This document shows, piece after piece, positions 43,820 through 54,560 of a stretch of 64,000 nucleotides of DNA. The notes below the pieces were generated by a model that saw only the letters and a list, made by a program, of their open reading frames with translations, was not told the origin of the DNA and ran no database searches. The DNA lies in NCBI GenBank assembly GCA_023053685.1, contig JALIGW010000002.1, positions 42,476,720 to 42,540,719 of the forward strand. Reading direction: 5' to 3'. The position numbers and the translations under genes are program-made. The DNA is from Diadophis punctatus similis (lineage: Eukaryota > Chordata > Lepidosauria > Squamata > Dipsadidae). Position 1 is the first letter of the stretch. Each line of letters starts with the position of its first letter.

Positions 43820-45343
43820 CAGTTGTTAGCAGAGTTTAACAAACCTGTCTACCCTAGATGAGTTCAAATCACCAGGACCAGATGGATTACACCCCAAGGT
43901 TCTGAAGGAACTGGAAGAAGAGATCTCAGAACCACTGAACTATATCTTTCAAAGATCCTGGAGCACTGTGGAACTGCCAGACGACTGGAAAAGAGCTGAT
44001 GTTGTTCCCACTTTCAAAAAAGGGAAAAAAATAGATCCAGGAAACTACAGACCTATCAGCCTGACCTCAATACCAGGGAAGATTCTGGAAAAGATAATCA
44101 AGCAACGAATCAACGAACACCTAGAAGCAAAGAAAGTAATAACCAAAACCCAACATGGGTTTGTCAAAAACAGATCATGCCAGACTAATCTTATTGCATT
44201 CTTTGACAAAGTGACAAAATTAGTGGACCAGAGGAATGCTGTTGATATAATTTACTTGGACTTCAGTAAGGCATTTCATAAAGTAGACCATAACTTCTAC
44301 TAAATAAAATAGAAAAACTTGAGTTAGACAGCATCACCACCAGATGGATTTGTAACTGGCTGACCAACCACACTCAATGTAGATGGGGAACTCATCAAAT
44401 TTGCAGATGACACCAACCTGGCAGGAATAGCCAACACTCCAGAAGATAGGCTCAAAATACAGACGGATCTTGACAGACTTGAACATTGGGCGCTATCTAA
44501 CAAAATGAAATTCAATGGTGAAAAAATTAAGGTTCCACATTTAGGCAAGAAAAACAAAATGCACAGGTACAGTATATGTGGTACATTGCTCAACAGTAGT
44601 AACTGTGAGAGGGATCTAGGAGTCCTAGTGGACAACCATTTAAATATGAGCCAGCAGTGTGCAGCAGCTGTCAAAAAAAGCCAACACAGTTCTAGGCTGC
44701 ATTAACAGAGGGATAGAATCAAGATCATGTGAAGTGTCAATACCACTTTATAATGCCTTGGTAAGGCCACACTTGGAATACTGCATTCAGTTTTGGTCGC
44801 CACAATGTAAAAAGGATGTTGAGACTCTAGAAAGAGTGCAGAGAAGAGCAACAAAGATGATTAGGGGACTGGAGGCTAAAACATATGAAGAACGGTTGCA
44901 GGAACTGGGTATGTCTCGTTTAATGAAAAGAAAGAGTAGGGGAGACATGATAGCATGTCCTCAGGGAGTAGGGCGGCCTAGAAGAACACTAAATAAATAA
45001 TAAATAAATAAATAGCAGTGTTCCAATATCTCGGGGTTGCCACAAAGAAGAGGGAGTCAGGCTGTTCTTCAAAGCACCTGAGGGTAGAACAAGAAGCAAT
45101 GGGTGGAAACTAATCAAGGAGAGAAGCAACTTAGAACTAAGGAGAAATTTCCTGACAGTTAGAACAATTAATCAGTGGAACAGCTTGCCTCCAGAAGTTG
45201 TGAATGCTCCAACACTGGAAGTTTTAAAGAAGATGTTGGATAACCATTTGTCTGAAGTGGTGTAGGGTTTCCTGCCTAAGCAGGGGGTTGGACTAGAAGA
45301 CCTCCAAGATCCCTTCCAACTCTGTTATTCTATTCTATTCTAT
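43820..45343 (+). mobile_element. CR1 LINE, 5'-truncated, internally deleted
   Basis: It encodes the reverse transcriptase from SPGPDGLHPKVLKEL onward. 43968-44303 is open for 111 codons with NYRPISLTSIPGK, TQHGFVKNRSCQTNL and IIYLDFSKAFHKVDHN. A stop and a deletion of roughly 45 residues then remove the SGVPQG and FNIFINDL blocks before KFADDTNLAGIA (FADD at 44400-44411). The C-terminal domain (44505-45000) and the 3' UTR follow, ending in ATTCT units. A 56-bp L2-tail fragment is inserted at 44956. Confidence 0.9.
44956..45011 (+). mobile_element. 56-bp L2-like LINE terminus inserted in CR1
   Basis: TCCTCAGGGAGTAGGGCGGC... to AAATAAATAAAT matches the L2-like 3' end at 7860-7826 (reverse). 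It is flanked by a 6-bp duplication ATAGCA (44950-44955, 45012-45017), and removing it restores CR1 collinearity (GACATGATAGCAGTGTTCC). This is retrotransposition with extreme 5' truncation. Confidence 0.8.
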
Positions 45344-45939
45344 AATAAAGTTGAAACAATTTAATCCAAATTCAGAGAAGATGATACCAAGTAATTATTA
45401 AAGATGCGAGATAGTCAGCATGGACCATCATGGATATGTTAAATAATTCCAGATATCTGGCAAAGAAGAATGTTGCAGAGTGCAGAAAGAAGAAAACAGT
45501 AGAAATACAGTAGATCTGCCAGAAGGATGGCAAAGAGAGAATGTTTTCAATTTCAAGTCCTGGTTTTACCTGTCATTAGTAATATGAACAAGGAAGTGAT
45601 TGGACAATCTCAGTAGGCATGCTGTAATAGAAAACACGGATCAGAAGAAGCTTTAAAAAGGGTTATTATTCCTCCTCCACTTAACCCCAAACAGAATTAT
45701 TGTTTAGATGAAGATATAGGTGCCTGCTCCTAATTATAGTTTGAAAATTACAAAACGTGTATTGTGAAATCATGAGTCAAGCTCTGTCTTTTTGTACTTG
45801 CATGATGCCATTGCACTCACGTATAGAAGCGGGGGGAAAATGCTTTGCAATATTTATTTAGCTTTAGATAGCCAGCTCTCTTACCAAAAGTGATATTGCA
45901 AAACATGTCACTTGTCACCCTGGATGAAAAAATCTACAG
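45344..45939. other. No gene recognised
   Basis: Single-copy-looking spacer. Confidence 0.4.
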
Positions 45940-46434
45940 GTGGATAATTTGTTAGGGCAATTTTCCTAACTTTGTACCTTTATATGGCATCCTTGCAACA
46001 TGTTGCAGACGATGCCAGACCATTGCATCCCTAAACAGCTCCTCTATGGTGAGCTGTCTCAAGGAAAGCGATCGCACGGGGAACAAAGGAAGCAGTACAA
46101 AGACACGTTGAAAGCCTCCTTCAAATCCCTGGATATCAACACCACCTCCTGGAAAACCCTGGCACAAGATCGATCGACATGGCGCACGCTGATCCACCAA
46201 GGCTGCCAGACATCTGAGGACAGAAGAACAACCATAGCACAAGAGAAGCGAGCACTTCACAAAGCCAGAGCTGCAAATGCTGCAACAATGGTGCCTACAT
46301 ATGTCTGCCCAATATGTGGCAAAATATTTTGTGCCCGTAAGAGGCCTTACCAGCCACCTGCAGACACATCATGGACAGCCCACAACCCGTTAGGTGTCAA
46401 GGTCCTCTTCGAACACGATGGACGAACATCATAA
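45940..46434 (+). mobile_element. LINE ORF C-terminal fragment with a broken zinc finger
   Basis: The 144-codon frame 46000-46434 carries PDHCIPKQLLYGELSQGKRS, QYKDTLKASFKSLDI, SWKTLAQDRSTWR and RALHKARAANAA. It then has YVCPICGKIFCAR, the first half of a C2H2 finger. This arrangement is known from the C-terminus of a widespread animal LINE ORF. A one-base frameshift after CAR hides the second half: the +1 frame reads GLTSHLQTH. The relic is unusually readable. I do not assign a clade, and I do not think it is a host gene. Confidence 0.65.
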
Positions 46435-46574
46435 TCTTTATATGGGTCTTATCATTTAGGACTGGGTGTGACACAAAATAAGGACAAGAAAGAAAGAGTG
46501 AGAAAAGAGTTGCTTTAGTTATTAACAACTAGTTGAGTGCCATTCCAAATTGCAAATGGTGGTGTACTTTACAG

Positions 46575-47181
46575 CAGAGATCCCCAACCTTTATGGATTA
46601 GTGGCCCAGCACAGAAGGAGAGAAGGGATGGTTGCATGTGAGTGGCAGATGCATCAACTGCTTGTGTGATTGGCACTGCATGCACATGCATACTCGCTCG
46701 CCACTTACATGGGCCCAAGGGTGGGTTCCTGACAGTTTGGACCGGATCGCCCGAACTGGTAGTGACCTGCTGGTGATGTCACGATGGCATCACGGATCCG
46801 GTTCGGTTGGTGGCGGTCTGAGAGCGCCGCCATCTTTTTTTGGAATTTTTTCCGAATTTTTTAGTGTATTGAAGTTTTTTTTCTCTGCTGCAGCTTGAAA
46901 AAGGCCCCCCCGCCCATCCCCGGGTTTATACTTACCTTTATTCCTTTGCCTGAAGCACAGCTGATCAGCTCCTCAGCTGTGTTTTGGGCTGATTATAGCT
47001 ACTGAGAATGCGTGGAAGCAGAATTGCATGAGGGGACGCGTGCGTGCACGCTCGCTCCGCTCACAATGTGTCACAATGTGAACAGGTGGCGAAGGTAAGT
47101 GGAACCCACCCCTGCATGGGCCAGTTTCAAACAGGCCTCAACCCAGCAGTTGGCTGCAGCCCAGGAGTTGCGGGACCCCTG
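46575..47181. mobile_element. hAT element interrupted by a second hAT
   Basis: Left CAGAGATCCCCAACCTTT pairs with right GGAGTTGCGGGACCCCTG. A perfect 8-bp duplication CTTTACAG flanks it (46567-46574, 47182-47189). Removing the nested element leaves about 200 bp of host element. Confidence 0.85.
46716..47114. mobile_element. hAT MITE, 399 bp (GGTGGGTT family, copy 4), nested
   Basis: Left CAAGGGTGGGTTCC pairs with right GGAACCCACCCCTG. A perfect 8-bp duplication CATGGGCC flanks it (46708-46715, 47115-47122). It contains CACAGCTGATCAGCTCC and GAGAATGCGTGGAAGC. It is younger than the surrounding hAT. Confidence 0.93.
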
Positions 47182-47189
47182 CTTTACAG

Positions 47190-47479
47190 CACACCATCAG
47201 TAGTCTATTAGAATTATTATGTGCCATCTCATATAATGTGGAATACCATTGTTTACTCCATCGTAATACTAGGAAGGGGAAAGGCTATCTGAACCACAAG
47301 AGAATAATGAAAGAGTAACATTAACATGGGTGGAAAGCAAATTTTAAAATAAATTTTAAAAATTTCTCCAGTCCCCCAGCTTTTTCTTTTTTAAAACTAA
47401 GCACTGGCACTACTATTTTTTCAAGAAAAAAACAATTCGGAAATGTATGTCTTTTATCCTTCCATAAATTGGTTTACAC
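47190..47479. other. Spacer
   Basis: Single-copy-looking DNA between two hAT elements. Confidence 0.4.
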
Positions 47480-47847
47480 CAGGGGTGAGTTACTCCCGGT
47501 TCGGACCGGATCGCCCAAACTGGTAGCGACCCGCTGGTGACATCACTGTCGGTGCCAGTCTGTGAGCGCCGCCATCTTTTTTTGTTTTGTTTTTTTGCTA
47601 ATTTTTCCCCTTCTGCTGCTTGAAAAGAGCTCTCCTGCCCATCCACGTGTTAGTACTGATCTTTATTTCTTCGCCCGAAGCACAGCTGATCAGCTCCTCA
47701 GTTGTGTTTCGGGCCGATTCCTGCTTCTGAGCATGCGCGGAAGCAAAAGTGCACGAGGGGATGTGCGTGGGCGTGAGCGTAGCGATTGCTCGCGTGCAAA
47801 ATGTTGCGATGCGAACTGGTGGCGATGGTAAGTGGAACCGACCCCTG
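47480..47847. mobile_element. hAT MITE, 368 bp (GGTGGGTT family, copy 5)
   Basis: Left CAGGGGTGAGTTACTCCCGG pairs with right GGAACCGACCCCTG. A perfect 8-bp duplication GTTTACAC flanks it (47472-47479, 47848-47855). The interior closely parallels copy 4 (GACCGGATCGCCC, CGAAGCACAGCTGATCAGC), so both belong to one subfamily. Confidence 0.93.
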
Positions 47848-47855
47848 GTTTACAC

Positions 47856-48334
47856 ATCATGATGAGGATGGGAAGTCACTGTCTTGGTGGAAGAGCTTGT
47901 TTATGTATTTATTTGCTTTCTTGTGCTTTTTCCTTTTTTAATTTTTAATTTGTATTACCTTTTAGTGTTCTAACCAAAAGTTTTAACAGACTTGTGTTTG
48001 TGTGTGTGCGCACACATATGTGTGTGCACGTGCATTTGTAATATCTTTTATATATATAAAAGAGCAGAGCTCTTCATTCAGGAAAGGATCCAGGAAAACA
48101 TACTGTGCACACAACTTCTTAATTCTGATCATTTTTAGAAAAAAAAAGAAAAAGAAAATGTTTACCTGTCAGCTTCCATTTGCCTAATAGATCTGAAGAA
48201 AAATTGAACAGACTCCAACATCAAGTTTGATTTGATTATAGAAAATAAACCATAGACTATCAAAATAACCATAGCTGCTTCAGTTTTTCTCAGAAAGAGA
48301 TGAAAATAGCAAGATGAGTAGATCATCAATATGC
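47856..48334. other. No gene recognised
   Basis: Includes a short mixed TG/CA stretch near 48000-48035. Confidence 0.4.
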
Positions 48335-48402
48335 TGGCTGGGGGGATTCTGGGAGCTGAAGTCCACACATCTTAAAGTTGCTGAGATTCAGAAACACTGA
48401 TT
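48335..48402. mobile_element. Half of a palindromic hAT-type MITE
   Basis: Only the right arm is present: GGGATTCTGGGAGCTGAAGT... to CAGAAACACTG. Confidence 0.5.
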
Positions 48403-48829
48403 TAGAGGAATAGGCCTTGCAAAGTAACTTCAAGGGTTTCACCAAAAGTAACTTCAAGGGTTTCACTGCAATACATTTTCAAAAGATTTATTATGTGCAG
48501 AAGTGTCCATAAATCAATAAACTCAAGCAGTTAATTCATTGATGAAATAGATTTCAAAATTTATTAAAATCAGTATAATAATAAAAATAGCAAGGATGGG
48601 GGGGAGTAAGCTAATTTATAGGTTGTTTAAAAAGTAAAGTTTTAATAATAGTAGTAAAAAAGTGATTGGAGACACCATCATTTCCTGAGCATTTGATTTT
48701 TCTGCGTTAGAAGGTGTATTGTTACGGCTCCTCAGCAAATTAGCTTCTTCTGAAAATAAATATTTGTTGCTTGTGTAACATTTTAGAAATAACCTGAGAA
48801 ATATGTTTATTACTCTTATACAAGTAATG
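48403..48829. other. No gene recognised
   Basis: A 21-base tandem (AAGTAACTTCAAGGGTTTCAC) occurs twice at 48421-48463. The rest is AT-rich. Confidence 0.45.
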
Positions 48830-49254
48830 TATAACTACCTGACCCACTACAGTGGGAAGGCAAGGAATGTTGCTGGTCCCATCCCCTGGGCCTTGGGAGA
48901 TCACCTGGTGGGACCCAGAAGAAGGGCCTTCTCCGTGGTGGCTCCTTTTCTCTGGAACATCATTCCCACAGAGATTAGAACGGCCCCAACTCTAACACTC
49001 TTTAGGAAAGCGCTGAAGACCCAGTTCTGCCAGCAGGCCTGGGGAATCCAGAGCGGGATGGAGCCCATTAAATGGCTTGTGTGATATGTTGTCACCGAGG
49101 TGGGATGGGTGGGGGTGCTATTGTTTTATTATTTTATTATTTTCTTTTATTACTTTTATTTTTTATATATGATGTTTTTATATTCATGTAAGCTGCCTTG
49201 AGTCGCCATGTGTGAATAGGTGGCAATATAAATTTTCTAAAATAAATAAATAAT
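48830..49254 (+). mobile_element. L2-like LINE 3' end
   Basis: The 48803-49084 frame has RRAFSVVAPFLWNIIPTEIR and LTLFRKALKTQFCQQAWG, the conserved L2-group C-terminal block. The 3' UTR holds a T-rich tract and ends GCCTTGAGTCGCCATGTG... GGCAATATAAATTTTC and AAATAAATAAAT. 5' truncated. Confidence 0.75.
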
Positions 49255-49259
49255 GAAAA

Positions 49260-49652
49260 GCATTTTCATGTAGTATTTCCAGTGTTCTGATATTAAGCAA
49301 CTACCCTATATCCATTATGCAATAAATAAATCAGAGCATACTCCCCATTAGAAACAAATTCTAACAAACAAGTGAGAGAAAGAGATGATAAAGCAGCACT
49401 TCCTGAAGTATTCTGAAAGGGAGGGTTGGTCATCAAAGTTAGTATCTGGTTCTTCGTGTCATCAGTTCAGACCCCAGAAAGCAGAGAAAAGCAACAAAAA
49501 TGATAAAGTGTCTGGAAGCTAAATCATGTGACTAATGGGAAATGACTAGGACATAAGTGACCATGAATAAGGATTCCCAGTCTAGGATTAGGTGCAATTG
49601 GCACATAAGATGAATTCATGAAATGCCCAGAAAGACCTGTGTCCATGAGGAC
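49260..49652. other. No gene recognised
   Basis: Single-copy-looking spacer with one CR1-like word (GCAACAAAAATGATAAAGTG... GGAAGCTAAATCATG at 49490-49530) that may be a very old CR1 scrap. Confidence 0.35.
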
Positions 49653-49823
49653 CAGTAGTGGGTTTCAAATTCTGGCGCTACTGGTTCGCTATTGGGAACG
49701 CACACGTGAGGTGCTTCTGCGCACGCGCAGAGTCACCCAGGTGGGTGGGCAGAGCCTCCCGCTGCTGCCACCGCTGCTACTGGTTTGCCCAATCCGGGGC
49801 GAACCGGTAGCAACCCAACACTG
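49653..49823. mobile_element. hAT MITE, 171 bp (GGTGGGTT family, copy 6)
   Basis: Left CAGTAGTGGGTTTCAAATTC pairs with right AACCCAACACTG. Flanks ATGAGGAC and ACGGGGAC match at 6 of 8 bases. The palindrome TGCGCACGCGCA lies at 49718-49729. It is the same short subfamily as 15802-15964, in the opposite orientation. Confidence 0.8.
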
Positions 49824-49831
49824 ACGGGGAC

Positions 49832-51558
49832 TCTCAAATTGCATACTAATTCTGGTCTATGGAGTACTATCCTGTCAAGAGTTAAAGCTGACAACTCTCA
49901 AAATCCAGGGGACTGCAAATCCTAAAGCCGCTCTCTCTTGCTAGGATTAAATTACAGCTGGTCCCTTCTCATCCAGACATTTACAGCCTGACACCAGGTA
50001 AGCATCTAAATAGCATCACTTGTCCAGCCTGGGATTAGAAATTACCAGTATTACAACCTCTGGATGACATCACACAATGGTTTCATGTAGATGTTTGGTG
50101 AGAAAAACCAAGTCCTGAGGCATCTCACATAAGACAGGCCTAGATCTCTTCTCTCCTTCCACAACACCAATTGAATATAGAAAATAAAGGAAGAAAACCA
50201 CTGAAACTTTCCATTCCCAATCTTCTAAATCAGTCCAGAAGGACATCATGGACAATGATACTTAAACTAATGAGAAATCTGGAAGGGTTAGGATCATCCC
50301 CACCCTTTCCTAAGCCTTCCAGACATCATGCACAAGTGTGACTAATGCCATCTCAGTACTATAATCTGGTCTGAATTCAGCTGCAAAGGATCCAGAAAAT
50401 CTACTCCATCCCAGACCTTTGGAACAGGGCACCAAGCAAAAGTTGTCCGACCAACATTACACTGTCTTTGCAAAGTTCTGACTGTGTAATAGACTGGGCA
50501 AATCATTTAAGCAAGTTGCTTTACTTGGGAATGAAGCATCCCACAGAAATACCTTGGTATTAAGATGGGTGGCCAATAAATTTTACAAAGAAACAAATAA
50601 AATTTATCTACATTGGTTCTTCAAAGCTTGGGAACAGATATATGGCTGCTTTGAGGCCCTCCCAAAGACATATGGGCATTCAGTTCTGTGCTGGTAATCT
50701 GCTCAGAAGACCTTGAGAAGGAAAGCTTTGAAGCAACTCCATTTAGGTGGCTGCAGCTTCACTGCTTTAAAGAATAGATTCAAAAAGGCACTTCCTTCTC
50801 CAAATGATGTGCTCAGGCATACTATTGGGCAGTGATTGTTAATAACATAATGGCACCTACTCATCTGCTGCATTAGTGCAAGGCTTCCTATCAATGCATG
50901 ATGTTAAAATAGCTTTTGGTGTCTTATCCATCTAGAAATGATTGGTCTACAATTTGCGTGCGCTAGATCAGGAAGAGTTTTCAAAGTCTTACTAAAGTAA
51001 ACTTTTATTTTTTCTTAAATTTCAACTTGAATTGGTACATTATTTTTGTTCTCCCTGAAAATCATAACATCTAGCTTTTAAGATTTTTGTTTAAAAGTAA
51101 CAATTCAATTTCAAAGTCAAGGGAAAATGTTACCAAATTCCAAACTTTCCACCATTTTGGATTTTAATTTATTGATGGAGATTTCCTTCCCTATCCATTT
51201 ATCTTCATATACATTTCAAACACAGTTCCCTTTTATGTTCTCAGTTTTGTATCTTCTGTTTAATCTTGAGTCCTTTTACTCTCTCCCATGTGATCTAAGA
51301 CTGCAGGGCATTTCCACTAAGTTATAGGTTGGGAAGCAAGCTTGCCACTATGAATAGTTCTCTCTGTAATTTCCAAATGTGATGCTTTAGCCTGATCCAT
51401 CATTCTGTACAAAGCAAAGCCTTGCCATAAGACAGGTATATGCAAATTATATTCTTACCTTTCCTTCCTCTTGAGTTCAATAATTTCCAAGTTAATGAAA
51501 TGGAAACTTTTCAGAATTTCCAGCCTTTTGAGTATGAAAGTATGAAATGGGACTAAAC
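49832..51558. other. No gene recognised
   Basis: About 1.7 kb of single-copy-looking DNA without a motif-bearing frame. Confidence 0.4.
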
Positions 51559-51579
51559 CAGGGGTGGTATTCACGTACC

Positions 51580-52287
51580 TGTTCTGCCCCAGCTACGGCC
51601 CACAAAGAACGCAGCACACACAAATTCTGTCCAAACCTTCATTTACTAAATTAAGGACTACTAATGAGCTTTCTTAGTAGTCGTCAAACACAAATACAAT
51701 TTAAAGCAATCTTTTCTGAACACCGGCTGTTAATTCAGCTTCATTAAGAGCCAGCACGAGTCCATGAAATAATAAATCAAGTCTGAGCCAACAGTCTTGG
51801 AGATAACATTAAGCTTACTGTGGTTGGCAAAATACCCAGAAGCAATTTGCAGGAAGAATGCCAAGAGAGAGAACAAGAGCTGAGCAGACGTTTCTGAATT
51901 CAAGACACGAAGGCATATGAATGAACGTTGTTTCCTGCAAATGGCTGCCGTCATCGTCATCCCTTAAATAGGCTAGGGGAGTGGCCAATTAGTCCCAAGA
52001 CTTACTCCCGAGGAGACCTCCTCCTGAGAAACCATTCCTGCCTTTTGGCAGCTCTGCCTGCCCATGCATTAAGAATAGGCTCCTCCTCTTCTTCCTCATC
52101 ACTGATGGGAGTTTCTGGAAGTTCTGAAGGCCCTGGCTGAATCTCTGCCTCTGGCACCGAGTCCTCCCCAGCCTCCTCACTGTTCGACTCAGGTGCCAGC
52201 TGCACAGACCACTGGCACATCACCACAACAGCCTCTTCTCTATTGGGATCCACTACCAGCTGCATGGACTGCTGGCGGGCCACAACA
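51580..52287 (-). mobile_element. Solo LTR, 708 bp, reverse (LTR copy 3)
   Basis: Minus strand starts TGTTGTGGCC and ends GGGGCAGAACA. Flanking 5-mers GTACC (51575-51579) and TTACC (52288-52292) match at 4 of 5 bases. A TATA-like CTATTTAAG lies at forward 51963-51971. It is related to LTR copy 2 at 18957-19646 through the first half and the TATA region, and more divergent after that. It inserted into a hAT element, so it is younger than that hAT. Confidence 0.85.
52002..52286 (-). CDS. Open frame in U3 of solo LTR copy 3 (94 codons)
   Basis: The frame is open from the second base of the LTR (GTT GTG GCC) to TAA at 52004-52002 without interruption, and an upstream start in the flanking hAT merely extends it. 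Landmarks are QLVVDPNREE, QLAPESNSEE, EDSVPEAE, QPGPSELPE, the acidic SDEEEEEEP run, RAAKRQEWFLRRRSPRE. It aligns with the frame of LTR copy 2 with in-frame length changes only. The acidic-then-basic layout has no enzymatic motif. Conservation of frame across two diverged copies suggests it was coding in the parent element. Confidence 0.42.
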   Translation of the reverse strand, partial: VVARQQSMQLVVDPNREEAVVVMCQWSVQLAPESNSEEAGEDSVPEAEIQPGPSELPETPISDEEEEEEPILNAWAGRAAKRQEWFLRRRSPRE

Positions 52288-52529
52288 TTACCTTCACTAC
52301 CGGTTTGCAAATGTGAGCACGCAAATGTGAGCACACGACCTTCCGTGTATGCGCAGAGCCTCAAAAATGTGGAAAATGGGATGTCATTACTGAGCCACCT
52401 GCAGTCGCCTCTACCAGTTTGCCCGAATCGGATAGAACTGGCTGAATACCACCTCTGGACTAAACATTCACTTTACAGTAAGGAATTCGAGCAGAGTTCT
52501 TAAGCAACTTAACATCTGATCTGAATGAT

Positions 52530-52625
52530 ATTCCCAAAGGTACTTTTTCCAAAAAGGCAACTGGGCTTTCTTGGGGTTTTTTTTTCTTTAAAAACATTTC
52601 ACTTTTCATCCAAGAAGCTTCTTTA
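52530..52625. repeat. Half of the fold-back family seen at 55971-56378
   Basis: CCCAAAGGTACTTTTTCC, GGCAACTGGGCTTTCTTGG and CATCCAAGAAGCTTCTTTAG match the left arm of the larger element in order. The opposite arm is missing. Confidence 0.65.
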
Positions 52626-52629
52626 GTCT

Positions 52630-53224
52630 TCATTCATTCATTCTTCATTCAGATCTGAAGGATAGTTGCACTTCAGCCAATACATGTATTTTTGAACATA
52701 TATATTTTCCAAATCCACTGAAGAGATTTTCAAAGATGCTACTTGACAGAATATCTTTGAAAGTGGTTTGTCTTGTGATGAGTGTTTCTGGAAGTGCCAT
52801 GAGGCACAAGTGGTTTTAGCCTCCCAACTGTGCTCCACAACAGATGAGGTTGGTGGAAGATTCATGTAATATGACAGTACAGAATTAAGGTGAAACCACA
52901 ATTATGGGACGGACTGCAGCAGAAAACAAGGTCAGCCATCAATCCGATGGAAATTGCAGAATATAAACATTTATAGCCAGAGGATGATACACTTCTCTTT
53001 ATTTTTACTTTATTTTTAGATCTGCAACCTCAACCTTTTGGCAGCTGTCCCTGGAAACTACTGGGGACAGCAATACTTTCCCGCCTTTGCTCTCGGAACA
53101 TGATGAGAAGTGTCTGAAGCAATTTGAGCAAAAACCTTAGTTTATTTCAAATGTGTCTAATCCTGCTTTTCAATTTTAAACACACTCATAGTGGCTATGA
53201 ATACAGTTAAGACAGAATGAATCA
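52630..53224. other. No gene recognised
   Basis: The minus-strand frame 52638-52901 has no recognised motif. Confidence 0.4.
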
Positions 53225-53496
53225 AACCACCCAAATTTGAAAGCCAATAAAAGCTCTAAAATTGAAATCAATCAGAAAAGCATGGATCAGTTTGAAAGAA
53301 AATTAAATGAAGTCAACACAAAGCCAGTGATAAAAGCCAAATGGTGGAAGCATGGACTTTTTGAGGTATGGATGAAAGATTGGGTGACTCTTAGAAATAA
53401 GAGATTACTTGAACTGGGCGGTCATGAGGTAAGAGTTGGATAGCACACCTACCTATGGTGTGACAAGATTAAAATGAATACTGACTTTAAGAAACA

Positions 53497-54199
53497 TTTA
53501 TTTATTTATTTATTTATTTATTTTGTCAAGCATGTATGAGAAAATAAGTATAACTATAAACATAACATATAAACATATAAGTATAAACAGGTATAAGTAT
53601 AAGCATAAGAAATGAGTACGAATAAATGGGAACAACAGGACTGGGGCGGTAGGCATGCTGGTGTGCCAGTGGTGGGTTCATGCCGAAGCTATCCAGTGTG
53701 TAGCTCCAGTAGGCAGCGGCCGATTGTGCAATTTGTGCGTGACCGCTCTGGAGCCGTCTTTGCCGGTCTGTCGTGCACGTCACCATCTTTTTCTGAGATT
53801 TTTTGGGCGATTTTGCTTCTGCGCATGCGCGGAAGCAAAATTGCACCGAAATCTTGCGAGGGGATGCGCGTGAGAGAGATTTCGGCGAAAATCGCACCAA
53901 AATCGCGCACACACGCGCGTCCCCTCATGAGATTTTGGCGAGATTTTGCTTCCACACATGGGCAGAAGCAAAATCGCGCGAGGGGGCACGCACGCATAGC
54001 AAGCGCGCACGCACCTGAAATGTGGAGATGCGCGCGTAGCGCACCGGCATCAGTGAGCAACCCGCCCCTGTGGTGCGCTTATGCACACACCCTATAGACC
54101 CCTTAGGAATGGGGTGAGGTCCACGGTAGACAGTTTAAGATTAAAGTTATGGGAGTTTGAGGATGTAACACCTGAGTCAGGTAGTGCATTTGTTAGGCA
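53497..54199 (-). mobile_element. LINE 3' end (34886 family), reverse, with a nested hAT
   Basis: Minus strand: TGCACTACCTGACTCAGGTG..., GTGGACCTCACCCCATTCCT and GTGTGCATAAGCGCACCA match 38025-38145. After the hAT insertion it continues to the AAAT tail (53499-53522 as TTTA). Confidence 0.8.
53667..54070. mobile_element. hAT MITE, 404 bp (GGTGGGTT family, copy 8)
   Basis: Left CAGTGGTGGGTTCATGCCG pairs with right GAGCAACCCGCCCCTG. Flanks TGGTGTGC and TGGTGCGC match at 7 of 8. Closely parallel to copy 3 at 41134 and shares its palindromes (53812 and 53944). Inserted in the reversed LINE tail, which is itself inside an L1-like piece. Confidence 0.92.
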
Positions 54200-54560
54200 T
54201 GCTATCCTAAGGATTTGGAATAAATATAAAATAAGGCTCTCCCTTAAGGTACCTCTTTGATTGAAAACTCTGAAAGTTTTCTTCAGAAAAGAAATGATGG
54301 TGAGACCAAACTGGTGGAATTAAGATCAAATAATATCTTTTAATCAAGGTGAAACTGATTTCAAGGGTTGGAATCAGGAAAACATGTATGTCACTGGCTG
54401 ACATATTTAAACTGAAGGAAAATTTTAATTTAGGCAAAAACTCATGGGTTTTGAATCTGTAAAAAAATTGAATTGAAATTGTATTGTGTGTTAATGATGA
54501 ACATGTTATTGTCAAGGGTTATAAAGTGTTGAAATTGAATCTGGAAAACGAATGTGTGAA

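Larger units (their letters stand above)
51559..52457. mobile_element. hAT MITE (GGTGGGTT family, copy 7) split by a solo LTR
   Basis: Left CAGGGGTGGTATTCAC pairs with right GAATACCACCTCTG. A perfect 8-bp duplication GACTAAAC flanks it (51551-51558, 52458-52465). Without the LTR the element is about 190 bp and includes ACTACCGGTTTGC, an 18-base tandem (GCAAATGTGAGCACGC...) at 52307-52335 and CTACCAGTTTGCCCGAATC. Confidence 0.9.
53225..54560 (+). mobile_element. L1-like ORF2 fragment split by a LINE insertion
   Basis: 53225-53490 (with KKAKWWKHGLFEVWMKDW-like text) and 54200-54560 read as decayed L1 ORF2 in the same orientation. The second part begins HAILRIWNKYKIRLSLKVPL, resembling the LRVWxKYKxRLxPETPLW block of L1. 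It then has DNA collinear with 22540-22690. A reversed LINE tail (53497-54199) lies between. Confidence 0.5.

Noticed and set aside
46000..46434. Host zinc-finger gene
   Set aside because: The surrounding text matches a LINE C-terminal ORF and the finger is frameshifted.
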